Source: Pseudopyrenochaeta lycopersici
Taxonomy: Eukaryota > Ascomycota > Dothideomycetes > Pleosporales > Pseudopyrenochaetaceae
Length of the DNA stretch: 64,000 nt
NCBI GenBank assembly: GCA_003313425.1
Contig: NHZP01000109.1
Coordinates: 1 to 64,000 of the forward strand
Direction of reading: 5' to 3'
Shown: one piece after another, positions 42,303-54,166 of the stretch
How the letters are laid out: each line of letters opens with the position of its first letter
Numbering within the stretch: the first letter of the stretch is position 1
Made by a program: the position numbers and the translations under genes
The notes under the pieces: model-generated
Told to the model about the DNA's origin: nothing
The model's database searches: none
Seen by the model: only the letters and a program-made list of their open reading frames with translations

Positions 42303-44269
42303 ATGTCGGGTCAAGATGATCTGGGTGGCATTGAAAACGAGCCTTGTGGCAGAGAAGAATGGTACTGCCCTCAATCTTGCTACACTGTGCTTCCTGATGA
42401 CCAGTCTATAGCTTGGCCAACCTCGTGAGAATCCGTGATCTCCAGAAGAACCAGGATGAGTTGTGGGCTCGATTGGTTGACCTCTCCAAAACCGAAACGG
42501 AGCTGGCTGAGCAGGTCAAGTCCTTGGAATGCATCGTAAGTTGCCCCACCAGCAGTCTCACCGCTGGGCTAACAAGAACGATAGATTGTCTCTAGGAGCA
42601 AGAGGATCGGAGAATTGGAACATCAAGTGAAAAGCTACAACGAGGAATTGTACACTGTTACACGTTGCCATGAGCAGTGCAAGCCTAATCTTGAAGCAGA
42701 GAAACAACGCAATGAGAGTGAGAAGGTCGACTTGGAAGGCCAGATTGCAGCCCTCCTAGAGACGAACACAAAGCTGCTAAGCAGGCTAGCCGGAGACCGC
42801 CAGTCAGTGTCCGAACACACCAGAATTTCAGCACCTGCGTCTCTTCAATCGTTATCGAGAGACAACGACGAAGACCAAGCAGACACCTCCCTGCCAAGTC
42901 CAGGCTCAGTCGCGACCCCCGAAAGTGAAGCAAACGAGCTACGGCCATCGCTGCAGGCAGAGCTCATGTTGGTGAACTCAAGCGACGCTTCAGAGATAGA
43001 CTGGTGGGATCAAGGTTCTAGTGCCGAAGACAACGACCTCATACCGTTGCATGACGAGTACAATGAGATGGCTAGGCAAGACGCCATGGGCCGACTGCCT
43101 GATGATGGCGCCCTAACCGAAGCTGCCTCGCTCACCCGACCTATGGAGCTTTCCTCGAACATCGTAGTCCACAAAGAATCCGCACTTGAAGTTGACCGTA
43201 ACTGTTGTAATTCCTGCGTGCGATGTAAGCCGCAGACGAGACACGGGCGCAGGAGGCGAAGGCTAAAATGGAAAAACGCTCTACTTGCACGGCCACGGCG
43301 GACTACGCAGGAGGGCTGTCCGCAGCTAGGTCTACCTGGCGTGAAACTTCGCTGTGGGCATGAAGACTTCAGTCCCTCGGCTCAGCTGGTAATTGCAGAC
43401 GACATCGCAGATCGCCTGCCATTTGCTACGACCACGATCCCAGGTAGGCAAACCGCAGAGAAAGCCGTCGTTGGAAAGTGGGACCTACGTTTTGGTAGCA
43501 ACTCTTGCCTGTCTCCAAGCACCACGCGTGAATTCGGCGATCCAGAGCGGCGTTGGTGTAGTCCATCCACTCAAAGTCACCTTGCAGCGCATGAGCCCAA
43601 CGATTCCGGCTCCTTGGCGGATCAGCACACCTCAAACGAACATACGACGAAGATAAGGCATCCTAATAGCAGAAGCAACTTTGAAGGACCACCACACTCG
43701 CACTATAGGTTCAGAATCGCTGAGAACGGGCGTGACGGGGAAGAAGGTACCAGATTTGACTTTGTCACGTAGCCCGATTATGCTAAGACTGAGTAGCAGG
43801 TTGGACACGCAATCTAGAATACCACCCACGATCCCGTGATTCGACCCGCGTAAGCCTTATCTCCTTGCACAGTTGCGCCCTCCGACACGAGTTGGTAGAT
43901 ATTGTGGCGGTTGTGGCAGTTTGTGTCAACGGAGATGAGGACGAAAGCAGTGTCAGGATTTTCCTCAAGGACGAAAGCAGGATCGAAGCGCCCTCTGTTG
44001 CAGCTGTCATCTATAGATCCCATGTCGCAGCGCTGCCAGAAGCTCGTGTGGGGGATTGCATACTGTTAAAGAGCTTTGCTGTCTGTTTCGACGGCAAGAA
44101 AATTCCTTACATTGAAAGCATAGGTAGCAGTACATGGTATGTATGGGGTGGCGCTGGAGCGCCTGCCTGCCATGAACATTCTATTCAACTCAGCGACGTG
44201 CAATCAAAAGAAATGCAGCGTCTCTACAAATGGTGGCAATCACAATCCAACACTACACCATTTGTATGA
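42303..44269 (+). CDS. Telo_bind (POT1/Cdc13-type OB-fold) protein, four exons
   Basis: I assemble exons 42303-42361, 42412-42535, 42585-43746 and 43800-44269, all joined in frame across introns of 50, 49 and 53 nt, giving 604 aa. The donors are GTACTG, GTAAGT and GTACCA; the acceptors end in TAG or CAG. The N-terminal third is coiled coil (RIRDLQKNQDELWARLVDL, ELEHQVKSYNEEL, LEGQIAALLETNTKLL). The middle is acidic and probably disordered. The C-terminal 150 residues look like the Telo_bind OB-fold: ELVDIVAVVAVC, SSVRIFLKDES, ARVGDCILLKSFAV and SIGSSTWYVW. Such domains bind single-stranded telomeric DNA. The domain call is from pattern memory, and the first and last introns have non-consensus donors, so the structure is a hypothesis. 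Confidence 0.55.
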
Positions 44270-44546
44270 TAGCTCTTTCGCTCCTTTCCCACGGCCATCC
44301 AGTTTGAATTGGTACGACCATGTTTTGTAAGGCGTTCTTCATCTTTGCATGGGGGAGGTGTTGTGTACTGAATCCGGGGCAAAACAGGCCGACAGTTATC
44401 GTATTTCTTAGCTGGATAGATAAGGAATGGCTGGGATGACACCAGCACGAGAGACAATTGCAACCATTTTCAGACCTTCTTAGCTGCCAATTACTTGATC
44501 AGCCAAACGCAGGATTATCGTGGGCGATGCAGTCGTGCGAAATGTC

Positions 44547-45085
44547 CTATGAAATGTTACCTTTATTTAACTCAAGAAATTGTGCTAGACACACTTGAAC
44601 CACAACAGACCCAGCGCGTACGATTGCGTCATCACCAACCCTGACACCCGTTTCAATAACGCAATTTGGGCCGATATACGCGTTCTGGCCGATGCAGACT
44701 TCTTGGGCAATTCTCCTGCCGTCGGCTCCTTTCAGAGCTTATTGTCACTTGGAGTCTTGAGGGTTGTAATCGTGGCACGAGCGCCAATCTCAGTGTTCTT
44801 TCCGATGACGATTTTGGCAGATTCATGGAATATGCAATGGGGTCCGATGACGACGTTGGCAGCGATGGAGAGATGATATCCGTAGTCGCAATAAAAAGGT
44901 GCGGCTACGTGCACGTTTTCGCCAAGACGATCGATGGTAGCCATGAAACAACGTGCGAATTCGTTCACTGCGATGCTCACATCGGTGTTCGCCGTGTTGT
45001 TAAACTGATATACCGCACTCGAGCATTGTGTACGTTCATCTACCAACTGCTTATCGAACGGTAAAAACGATTGGCTAGTCAGCAT
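44547..45085 (-). pseudogene. Maltose O-acetyltransferase-like protein, one frameshift
   Basis: From an ATG at 45085 the protein opens MLTSQSFLPFDKQLVDER, the N-terminal Mac motif of maltose/galactoside acetyltransferases. The left-handed beta-helix hexapeptides follow (VHVAAPFYCDYGYHLSI, NVVIGPHCIF). At 44738 one base seems missing (single C where CC is expected), after which the next frame carries IAQEVCIGQNAYIGPNCVI, GVRVGDDAIVRAGSVVV and stops at 44547. The usual C-terminal NPA(R/K) end is not seen. A Pro-rich open frame extends upstream to about 45205, so the true start may be further up. The family transfers acetyl from acetyl-CoA to sugars; the fungal substrate is unknown. Confidence 0.7.
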
Positions 45086-45205
45086 TTTCTCTTTTTCGGA
45101 ATCGCGAAACGCTGGCGGCGGTGCATGTTGGATCGGTGATCTTGTAGGAGGTACAATGGTGTTAGGAGCTGTTGATGGTGGAGGTGGATGTCGTTGTAGT
45201 GACGG

Positions 45206-46625
45206 CGGTTGCGGTAGCTGCTGCTTAGAGCGCTATAAAGACCTTGAACATTGAGCTGTCTCTTGGGATGCTCTGGAGGGTCGTGAGATGGGTGGCAATT
45301 GCAAAGATGACTGGGAACATGTGCCATACACGGCATGACCACAGAGAGTTCGAACCAAGCAGGACACCTCTAGTCGCTTGAGATTGACTTACACAAGTGG
45401 CGCTGGTGCGTTGGCGAATACCTGGCTCGTGCTCTGTGGCGTGTGGTAGTGAATACCCGGATTTTGCTGCTTACAACGTACTGTAGCTCTTCAAAGAGAG
45501 ATATGTGGTGAAGTGGCGCTACCTGCGGCTTATGGGTCGAATTGTCAGAGTGGACATGCTGTGTAGTATGTCCATGAAGATGCAAGACCGCCAATGGGGG
45601 GGTCGCTCTTGCTCATGCCGACCATTGTCACCACAACGACTAGGGGCTAACGAAATGGTATTGAGCTGTTCGCGAGCGCCCTTTGACCGTTCTGAGCTGT
45701 AGTTGCGTGCGAAGTCTTGCACAGCGGTGTATGTCTCGAAGTGCAAATCAAACGTCGGCTATCGACTGGCGCTAACCCCGCTGTTGTTCGCTCCTTTGCT
45801 TGAATCGAAGGTGATACCCTTGCCGCACCAGAGTAACTTGTTTGCATAACCCGTACAAACGAACCCACCTCGTACACAATTGTTACCTATTCACACGTTA
45901 AACATCAACAGGGTAGAACACTGATTAGAGGATGTCCAAACCTACAGCCAGGTTTTGCTTCATCGCACTTCTTCTTTCGCCTTCCGCATGTGAAACAACC
46001 AGTCCTGCTTCGAGGTGCGTATTGCTATTCGAGGTTAATCTGGTCCACGAAATAGGCTGCCAAAGACGTACCCTTTCCTTATTCTTCAGTATCGCTGGCA
46101 CGCCCACTCGGATCATCTGGGATGCGATTGCTTTTTCGAGGCAACCTGAATTGCTCGTAGCACCCATAGACAAGGGTAACACTGATACGTGGCCAATTCA
46201 ATGGAGCCCTGTTCACGACGTAGTAATTCTTGGCCTATACTCTGAGGCACCTGGGGAGGTTCAGTGGTCCGTTGACCCTCAGCCTCTAAACCAACTTGAC
46301 AAGGTAGAGTCCGATGCTGACTGTTCTCCATGCTGAATATTCCGTTCCCACCCGCAGCTTGGCATGGAATCATACAAGGCGTTCGCGACTAGGTGGCGTC
46401 AAACATAATCCTCTTCGGTCAATTCCAAGCGTCTCCTCTTTGCGGACTCTTATGAGGCTTGTACCCACTTGGTACAGCAAGGGGATATACAAATGGACGG
46501 GAGACGGGTGCCTGTACTCGAGCAATCGGAACGCAGAGCCTCATGTATTGGCTACTTCCGATGTTGCTGCTACAAGTTCCGCTGGCTTGTGATGTCTCAA
46601 TGTACGGGCTCAGATGGTTCCGATC
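45206..46625. other. Intergenic, no recognisable gene
   Basis: Overlapping frames at 45925-46336 on both strands are open for 85-134 codons, but none shows a family signature. No repeats. Confidence 0.4.
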
Positions 46626-46749
46626 TGTCAAGATGGGCGATGAAGGCAGTGGTCATGTGACCTTGTCTACATGACTAATTAGCGTCATTACTTAGTCTCA
46701 GGCTCAGCTTGATTAATGAGATAACTCTTACACCCCCAAAGTTTTGACA
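46626..46749 (+). repeat. Copia-A copy 2, 5' LTR
   Basis: 124 bp, identical to 55212-55335. Followed immediately by the tRNA-Met half-molecule primer site GGTTATGAGCCCGG. Confidence 0.95.
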
Positions 46750-47587
46750 GGTTATGAGCCCGGCGCTTTCGCGTATTGCTTACGGCCAATACAAAACGGG
46801 GAGTGAGGGTTCCCTCATGTTGGCTGCATGTTGTATGAACCTCGTGGTCCTGACAAGGCCATGTTGTACAATGGGCTCGAGGGGCGAGAAGCGCCTCAGC
46901 AATCGAGAGGGGGTTCAGGACGATCCTGGTAGTCCTGAACTCGTCACAGCACCGAGAGCAGTGCTCGCACCAGTTCCCTTGTGATGGGACCTCGCTGCCT
47001 TGACAAAGCCGCGTTGTAGAGAGTCTCGAGGGGCGAGAAGCGTCCCAGCAATCGAGGGGGGATCCAGGATAAGTGCTGGTAAGCCTGGACTCGTCAAAGC
47101 GCCTTGAAGTGCAGTTTCCAGCTCCCTCGCGATGGGACCTCGCAGCTCTGACCAAGCTACGTTGTATAGCAAGCTCGAGAGGCGAGAAGCGCCAATCGAG
47201 AGGGGGCCCAGGACGAGCATGGTAGTCCTGAGCCCGTCACCTTAGCACCAAGGAGCAGTGCTTGCGCAACCAGTTCCCTCACGATGGGACCTCGCAGCTC
47301 TGACCAAGTTGCGTTGTACAACGGGCTCGAGAGGCGAAGAAGCGCCTTAGCAATCGAGAGGGGGTTCAGGATGAGCCAAATGGAAGTCCCTGAACTCGTC
47401 AGAACGGTGCAAGAGTAGCCAAAGAGGTACACGCGTCCTTCCGGACGATCCGAGGCCTTGAAGGGCCGAAAAGGATGATGGGCACCGAGTAGAAAATACT
47501 TCCATCGCAGCACCCGTCAACCATCAGCAATCGGCACGAGCACGCAATATAGTTATTGGAGAAGCCTTCTCAGCCACTGTCCTAGAG
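46750..47587 (+). repeat. Copia-A leader repeats, copy 2
   Basis: Same four-repeat leader as copy 1. Differences from copy 1 are concentrated in the first 100 bp or so next to the LTR, plus at least one base near 46890. Confidence 0.8.
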
Positions 47588-48799
47588 ATGTCCTCAACTC
47601 GACCCACTCGTCGCAACATCACCGCCGCCGAACAGCGTCGGCTTGAAGAAATGGAACGCAACCGCCGCATCAATCTGGACGGAAGCACCAGTGGGCGGGT
47701 GATGCACGAACGGCAAGAGGAGAGAGGGCAACTAGGGCAGGAAGGTGGAGATAACGGACATGCGGCAAGGCGTGACGAGATGGACAGACTAAGAGCGGAA
47801 AACCGCAGACTCAGAGATTTGACAGGGGAGCTACAAATGATGAGTGAAGGTCCAACAGGCAGCACAGATGACAGCGATCTGGTGGAGGCCTTTCTGGACT
47901 TTGAGAAACATGCCAAGGTTAGCAGCGCTGGCAAAGCTGTTAACGAGCAAGGCTTCAAGAAGTTGGGAGGAGTCACCAACTACGAGGGGTGGAAGAAATC
48001 GTTTCAGACCGTGGCTGAAATACATAACCTCTGGGAGATGTATGAAGGCAGGTTTGATGCGCTTTCGACTACCATAATTCAGACAGTGTCGACGAAGTTC
48101 AAACGACTTTGCCGAAATGCCATGGGCATCCTTCACACTGCCTGCGACGGGACGATCAGGTCGTCACTCCAAAGCGAGAGCATCGAGCTGCCCTCCCAGG
48201 CAATGGCACTCCTAGGCGAGCGCAACCGCCAGCGGGGGAGCGCGATCGTCTGGTCATTGTTCAAAGAGTTCTTGGGCACCACACTCGCTAACACTGGGAG
48301 CGTTAGCGAGTTTCGCAACAAGCTGATAGAGGTACAGGAGAAACTGGTCGCGGTTGACGCAGGCTATCGCCTGCCGTCGTGGCTTGTCAACTCCCACTTC
48401 TTGACGGCACTCACCAGTGCATTTGACAACAAGGTCGCAGTCCTGAGCTCAGATGAGTCTATTGTCTCAGTCACCGACCCGAAGGACTTCCAGAGCTTGG
48501 CGCGAGAAGTGATCCAAGAGGAACAACGACAGATGAACAATGACGACGGCATTACTCTGGCAGTGAACAGCCAGAAGAGATGCACGCATTGCGGCAGAGT
48601 GGGCCACCTGGCCGTTGCAGGGCCGAAAGGATGCTACAGAATGAGCCAGAACGCCAGATACAGGCCGAAATGGTACATTGAGCACCTTGAGAATCAAGGC
48701 AGAAAAAGATCTAGTACAGAAACAGTGCACCCAGAGAGTGCTGCAAAGAAAAGAAGAATTGAAGAAAGTGACTTCGTACAAGGATCCACCTCCGATTGA
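47588..48799 (+). CDS. gag: Copia-A gag, copy 2
   Basis: The frame is 403 aa from ATG 47588 to TGA 48797-48799, identical in translation to the gag of copy 1, including the CX2CX4HX8C knuckle and the basic C-terminal tail. Pol follows in the same frame with no intervening base change other than the stop. Confidence 0.93.
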   Translation: MSSTRPTRRNITAAEQRRLEEMERNRRINLDGSTSGRVMHERQEERGQLGQEGGDNGHAARRDEMDRLRAENRRLRDLTGELQMMSEGPTGSTDDSDLVEAFLDFEKHAKVSSAGKAVNEQGFKKLGGVTNYEGWKKSFQTVAEIHNLWEMYEGRFDALSTTIIQTVSTKFKRLCRNAMGILHTACDGTIRSSLQSESIELPSQAMALLGERNRQRGSAIVWSLFKEFLGTTLANTGSVSEFRNKLIEVQEKLVAVDAGYRLPSWLVNSHFLTALTSAFDNKVAVLSSDESIVSVTDPKDFQSLAREVIQEEQRQMNNDDGITLAVNSQKRCTHCGRVGHLAVAGPKGCYRMSQNARYRPKWYIEHLENQGRKRSSTETVHPESAAKKRRIEESDFVQGSTSD

Positions 48800-48826
48800 C
48801 TATCAGTGCGCAGGGAGAGTCTCTGC
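48797..48826 (+). promoter_or_regulatory. Gag-pol readthrough signal, copy 2
   Basis: TGA CTA at 48797-48802; hairpin GCAGGGAGAGTCTCTGC at 48810-48826 (6-bp stem, 5-nt loop). The 10-nt spacer fits a stimulatory structure for termination suppression. Confidence 0.75.
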
Positions 48827-51327
48827 TGGGGCATGGTTATCGCATACGTGTTATGCCTGTCGCAGTGGACTGCTTTCGCCTGCGTAATGGTGGCGTTGGG
48901 AGCAAGATGGTGGATGGAAGTTGAGGCAGAGACATGGGCAGAGACCAACGGCCTATGGCTGCCACTAGCATTAAGCGTCATCAACGGACGACTGGCCCCA
49001 GATGATTGGGTCCTCGATAGTGGAAGCTACACACACGTGACCGGAAGACGGTCGCTTTTTGAGACACTAAGTCCGGCGCCACCTGGGAAGCGGGTGATGG
49101 GCGTCGGCGGAGGCGTGGCAATCGCTGGCGTTGGGACAGTCAAGATCCCGATCGCCTGCCAGGTCGACGGCAAAGTCTATAACAAGACCTTCACCATTCA
49201 GAACGTCTCGTATGCGCCAGGTCTCCCTTTCAACATCATCTCTTGTCGAGCATTGACGTTGACGAATGACGGAGAGAAGGCAGGCATACGATTCGTGATG
49301 GATGGCCATGATCTTGAGATTGTACGGACAGAGACTGGCCAAGTGATAGCCACGGCTGACTGCCGCACCACCGACCTGTACGTGCTGTCACGACCGAAAG
49401 CAGAAGCCACCCGAAAGCGGCGACCGCAGCCATATGCCTTTACAGCAATACCCTCAGACGTGCCTATCGAGACTCACCATCGTCGACTGGGGCATCTCGG
49501 AGAAGGGAGGTTGAGGAGGCTGCTACGACGTCTCAAGGTGTCCAGTTCAGAGGACCCACTACCACCATGCGAGTCCTGTATCCGAGCAGGCATGAAGAGA
49601 AGAAACTTCAAGGACTCCGGGATAAGGAGCAAGAAGCCTTTGCAGAGGGTCTTTGTTGACCTAGCAGGGCCAGTCAACGCGTATGATGGCAAGAAGAAAG
49701 TCAATGATCGCTTCGCTCTCACCATTACAGACGACTATACAAGATACAGATGGGTGAGAGTGTTGCGACACAAGAACGATGCAGCAAGAGAACTGCAGAT
49801 CTGGAAGACCCAGGTCGAGAAAGAACTAAAACACGAACTGCTAGCCGTCCGAAGAGATAATGGCGGAGAGTTCGATAACAAACTATTAAACGAGTTTTTC
49901 AGAGAGACGGGCGTCAAAGTTGAGCCTACAGCACCGTATAATCCAGAGCAGAACGGGGTCGCAGAAAGGGGCATGAATATTTTGTTCACTGCAGTGAGAG
50001 CGATACTAGACGAGTCGAATCTCGGTCAACATTGTTTCGCTGAGATCCTCATCAGCGTCACTGACATAGTCAACTATTGCCCAACGTCAGCTAATCCTAA
50101 CGATCAGCCACCATACGAGCGACTGTATGGAAGGCTACCGCCGATAGAGCACCTGCGAGTGTTGGGCTGCGAGTGCTGGAAGCCCCGACCCCGAAGCGAC
50201 TACTCGAACTTCAGGAAGCTTGATCCCCGGGCGGACAAGTGCTATCTTCTCGGTTGCGTTGCGAAACATCAGTATCGGGTATGGAATACCTACACCGAGC
50301 GAGTCGAGTTAGTTCGAGATCTGCACTTTAATGAGGACATATTTGGTCCAGAGGGAGAAGTCCCCGAGACTGTGCGCCGACCAGCCTATTGCAATGAGGT
50401 TAGAATTCAAGATACCCTTGCACATAGGGCTAAGCGGCGACGGTACTCCACGATCGAGGGGGAGACTCTAGCGGCTTTGTCAGTGAGGCCTGCTGCGATC
50501 GATGGAGGACTGGTGTTGATCGCTGAAGACGGCGAGATCAATGAAGCGGAACGCTTCTCCGAAGAGAGTACACAGACTCAAGTGGCCCAGTCGCTAGCGT
50601 CTGTAGACCATGACGATTGGAGCGCAGGAATTGAGTGTCTAGCTGCGCTGTCAGCACTAGAGAAGAATCAAGATAAACTCGAGAACCATGTGGTTGATCA
50701 TGCTGCTGGTGGCCCATACGAACCAAAGAACTATGAGGATGCTGTCACGTGTGCGGACGCATCACGATGGATTCCATCTATGGACGAAGAAGTCAAAGAG
50801 ATTATAGCCAACGACGTGTGGGATGTCGTGGACCCCCCACCAGGAGTGTCAATCCTAACCGGCAAGTTTGCATACAAGGTCAAGACCAATGCTGATGGAG
50901 AAGTCACTCGTTACAAGTCCCGATGGTGCGCCCGCGGATTCGAACAAGAGCTAGGCGTCGACGTCCTTGAGACGTTTGCGTCGGTGGTAAAGCCGATGAG
51001 TTACAAGCTTCTGTTCGTTCTAGCCTGCCTGCTAGGCTGGTCGATCGAGCAGATGGACGTCAAGACAGCTTTCCTGTACGGAAAGATCGACACGGACGTC
51101 TATATGGAACTGCCACCAAATATTAAGGATCAGTACCCTGGAAAGATTTGCAAGCTGAATAAAGCCCTATACGGGCTCAAGCAATCTCCTCGGATCTGGT
51201 ATCTTACCTTAAGCCAGGCGCTGCGGCCCATGGGATTTGTAGCAATCTCCGAAGACTATAGTGTCTTCGTCAATCAAGGCAAACGCTTGATCATTGCGAC
51301 ATATGTGGATGACCTCTTGATCTTGGG

Positions 51328-54166
51328 CAGTGTGTTAAATGGATGGATCGGCCAGCCGATCCAAATCCATTAGGTGGCTTGGATGGCTTTTGGATAATCG
51401 CTGGATCTAAGCCAAATTGGTCTTTGAGGCTGAAGCCACCGAACTATATTTGATCTCTGAAGAGCGTGATTGCGACTAGTTACATTGCTGGATCGCTCGC
51501 CATCATGTCAATAATGCTGGCACGATCCCAGGAGTAGAGACATTGCGCGGCTTGGACTATATCTTGCTCAAGATGATTACGACGTTTCGTTACCATGAGT
51601 CCCATATGGCTGAAGACTCGTTCAGGTTCATCGCTCATTGCTGGGATAGATAGCATGTCAAACGCCATCTGCGCAAGATGAGGATATTCCTTTAAGCCGA
51701 TCGTACGCCACCATTGAATTGGGCAGTCGTTAACATCAATAATTGCTTGATCGCAGAACCGCTCGAACTCATCCTGGGGAGTAGCTTTGCGGGCATCCGA
51801 GTGAACCTTGTCAAGATGTTGCCGACGATGAGCAACGACTTTGTTCGGCTCACGTTGCTTCTGCGGTGAGATAGCTTCCGATACAACTTGCTTCTTATAT
51901 TGAAGCCCATACAACGACTTGACGGACTTCTTGCCTGATAAAACCCAAGACTTCTTGCGAGCCCATCTCTGCTCAATGAAGCGCCAAGTGTAACTCGGAT
52001 GAAGTACTGTTGCCGCAAGATATGCGGGAGAGTCGTCAAGTTTGGCGTAATATTCTTCTGCCTTGTCGAGCGCAAGTTTGATCTGGGTCCTAAAATGCCA
52101 TTGACCTTCGGTAGCCGCTGCCGGCGCGTCCTTGTAATTGTTGTACACTTCGGTAAGGTGCTCGACGATACACTCGAGGTCTGGCATGACATTAAAGAGT
52201 CCACAAGTCTTCCCATCGCCCGGGCGGCCTTGAAGGTCCATGGTAGCCTCCCAGCATGGCTCGAGGAGCTTCGCATACTGAGCAAGAATAGCCCAGTCTT
52301 CCTCGGACAGTGTATCCTGTATGATTGCATTGCGAGCCGCACCGGGATCGTTGTCATGTTTCTTGGTCTTCTTCTTTAAAGCAGCTTCGCGCTCACTTTG
52401 GATGAAGTCGTCGAACGGCGCGCGCAGAGGAAGCAGCGTCTTAATCTCGTCGTAGACACTGTTCCAGCGAGTATCATTACTCCTATGAAGTTCGCGAATC
52501 TTTATTGTATGCCACTCGTCTTTGTCGACTATCTGCTCAAAATATTCTCGTTGTTTATTATGCCAGCGATTCCTTCGCGATGGACTTGAATAAGTCCAGA
52601 CAATCAAGTTATGAGCTTTGCCGACCGGTCCCGTCCTCCTCCAGCGCTTCAATTCATCCCGCATGTTTCCTGGAATCGCATCTTCGAATTCGAAAAGTTT
52701 CTTGTCAAATCCGAATAAAAGGTGGCGCGCAATCAGGTTGATAATATGGCCAGCACAACGAAGACGTCGCTCCTTGGGTTTGAAGCCGAATCTTGCTCCG
52801 ATTGCTTCCATCGCCGTGTCATTGTTTAAGGCATTATCTAACACAAAGAATCCTAGCTTGCTTGCAATGTTAAAGTCCTCGATGACCGTGATAACTTGGT
52901 CTGCGATGTCGACACCGTAATGGGACTCACTCTGCTCCGGCGACGATAGAAGAATCGACTGCGTCTTGAAGTTGGCATCCAGAAAGTGAGCCGTGACTCC
53001 GTTCAGCGAGAGACAATTACCAGAGGTCCATAAGTCGAAGGCGATGTGGATCTTGCTGATAGCATTGTGCAAGGCGTTTTTCACAGTAGCCTTGTGAATT
53101 TGGTAGCCCTGCATAATCCAGTTACGCACAGTTCGACCGCAAGGCAAGGCAACACCTGCGCGCGGTGAGAGATAGGTAATAAAGTCGCGAAAGACCTCAC
53201 TATCCACCTGTCGGAAGGAGACATTGTCGTACACAATCCAACGTGCGAGTAGCTTCCGAAAATGCACCTCGTCGAAGGCGATTGCTAACTCATTCAGGGT
53301 AGCCTGCTCCGCCGATCTATATGCATCAAGACTTACTAGTGGTAGTAAGCCTTTGCCTGCATATTGCTCGACCGACTTTGTCTTCTTGTTCCACCCAAGC
53401 CTGTGGACTTGGTGAAGATGATCAGATGCATTACTGCTTCCTTTGTCGACCATGTAATGGTAATTGTGCTGGGCTCGAAACACCGGATCTACCTTGTGAC
53501 ATTTCATGCAAAGCCACCAGCGTGATCCGGTCTCCGTCTCTTCAGTTGGCACGCCAAATTGCCATATCCACGAACGCAGGCCGCCCGTCAATCGCTGAAG
53601 CGGTATAGTGTGGCCAGGCAGTCTATCCCACTCGACTTCACGATAGTCGAACTTTGATTGCTCGAACTGATTCGGCTCGCCAAGTTGTACGTTCTTACTC
53701 AGATCTGTGTCGAAAGTTGGAACGGTAGTAAGAGTTGACACCTCCGATAACGTCGAAGCTACATCTGAGACAATTACGGAGGCGCCGCCGATATCTGATG
53801 GTGACGACGGTTCCGGCGATGATGTTAATGATGGATATTTGGCGCGATATCCGGCACGTGCTGCCTTCATATCTGGATACTAACGGGATTCTTGAGGCTC
53901 AAAGTTTATCTTACTGAAGTTAAAAGAACGTTGAAAGTTGGGTTTAAAAGAAGACATCATGAAGCTTTGGATATAGGTGGGAGAAACAGTGCGTTCGAAG
54001 CTTCATCGTTATCAGGGGCTCGCTAACTAAGGAAATAGGAGGCGATGGCTGAAGCCACACTACCGCATATGGATGGATCGCCAAATCCATTATGCATCTG
54101 GATTCAGCCATCCAAAGCCATATTTGGATGGATCATCCAAATCGGCGCCATCCGTTTAATACACTG
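51328..54166 (-). mobile_element. hAT-2 copy b, nested in Copia-A copy 2
   Basis: 2,839 bp with the same ends as copy a. Perfect 8-bp duplication ATCTTGGG at 51320-51327 and 54167-54174; Copia-A copy 1 has the same site unoccupied with a single ATCTTGGG. Inserted one codon after the YVDD motif region of the host RT. Confidence 0.97.
51480..53870 (-). CDS. hAT family transposase (hAT-2 copy b)
   Basis: The frame is 796 aa from ATG 53870, identical in translation to copy a (37810-40200), with the same BED finger, catalytic Asp motifs and dimerisation block. The identity of two full copies, one of them nested in a young retrotransposon, suggests recent activity of this family. Confidence 0.95.
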   Translation of the reverse strand: MKAARAGYRAKYPSLTSSPEPSSPSDIGGASVIVSDVASTLSEVSTLTTVPTFDTDLSKNVQLGEPNQFEQSKFDYREVEWDRLPGHTIPLQRLTGGLRSWIWQFGVPTEETETGSRWWLCMKCHKVDPVFRAQHNYHYMVDKGSSNASDHLHQVHRLGWNKKTKSVEQYAGKGLLPLVSLDAYRSAEQATLNELAIAFDEVHFRKLLARWIVYDNVSFRQVDSEVFRDFITYLSPRAGVALPCGRTVRNWIMQGYQIHKATVKNALHNAISKIHIAFDLWTSGNCLSLNGVTAHFLDANFKTQSILLSSPEQSESHYGVDIADQVITVIEDFNIASKLGFFVLDNALNNDTAMEAIGARFGFKPKERRLRCAGHIINLIARHLLFGFDKKLFEFEDAIPGNMRDELKRWRRTGPVGKAHNLIVWTYSSPSRRNRWHNKQREYFEQIVDKDEWHTIKIRELHRSNDTRWNSVYDEIKTLLPLRAPFDDFIQSEREAALKKKTKKHDNDPGAARNAIIQDTLSEEDWAILAQYAKLLEPCWEATMDLQGRPGDGKTCGLFNVMPDLECIVEHLTEVYNNYKDAPAAATEGQWHFRTQIKLALDKAEEYYAKLDDSPAYLAATVLHPSYTWRFIEQRWARKKSWVLSGKKSVKSLYGLQYKKQVVSEAISPQKQREPNKVVAHRRQHLDKVHSDARKATPQDEFERFCDQAIIDVNDCPIQWWRTIGLKEYPHLAQMAFDMLSIPAMSDEPERVFSHMGLMVTKRRNHLEQDIVQAAQCLYSWDRASIIDMMASDPAM

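Noticed and set aside
45335..45360. GGTTCGAACTC on the minus strand resembles a tRNA B box.
   Set aside because: No A box at the right distance and no cloverleaf could be drawn.
31159..46749. Inversion of the segment between the two Copia-A copies as explanation for the mismatched flanks of copy 1.
   Set aside because: An inversion would also swap the flanks of copy 2, but copy 2 has a perfect CGATC duplication.
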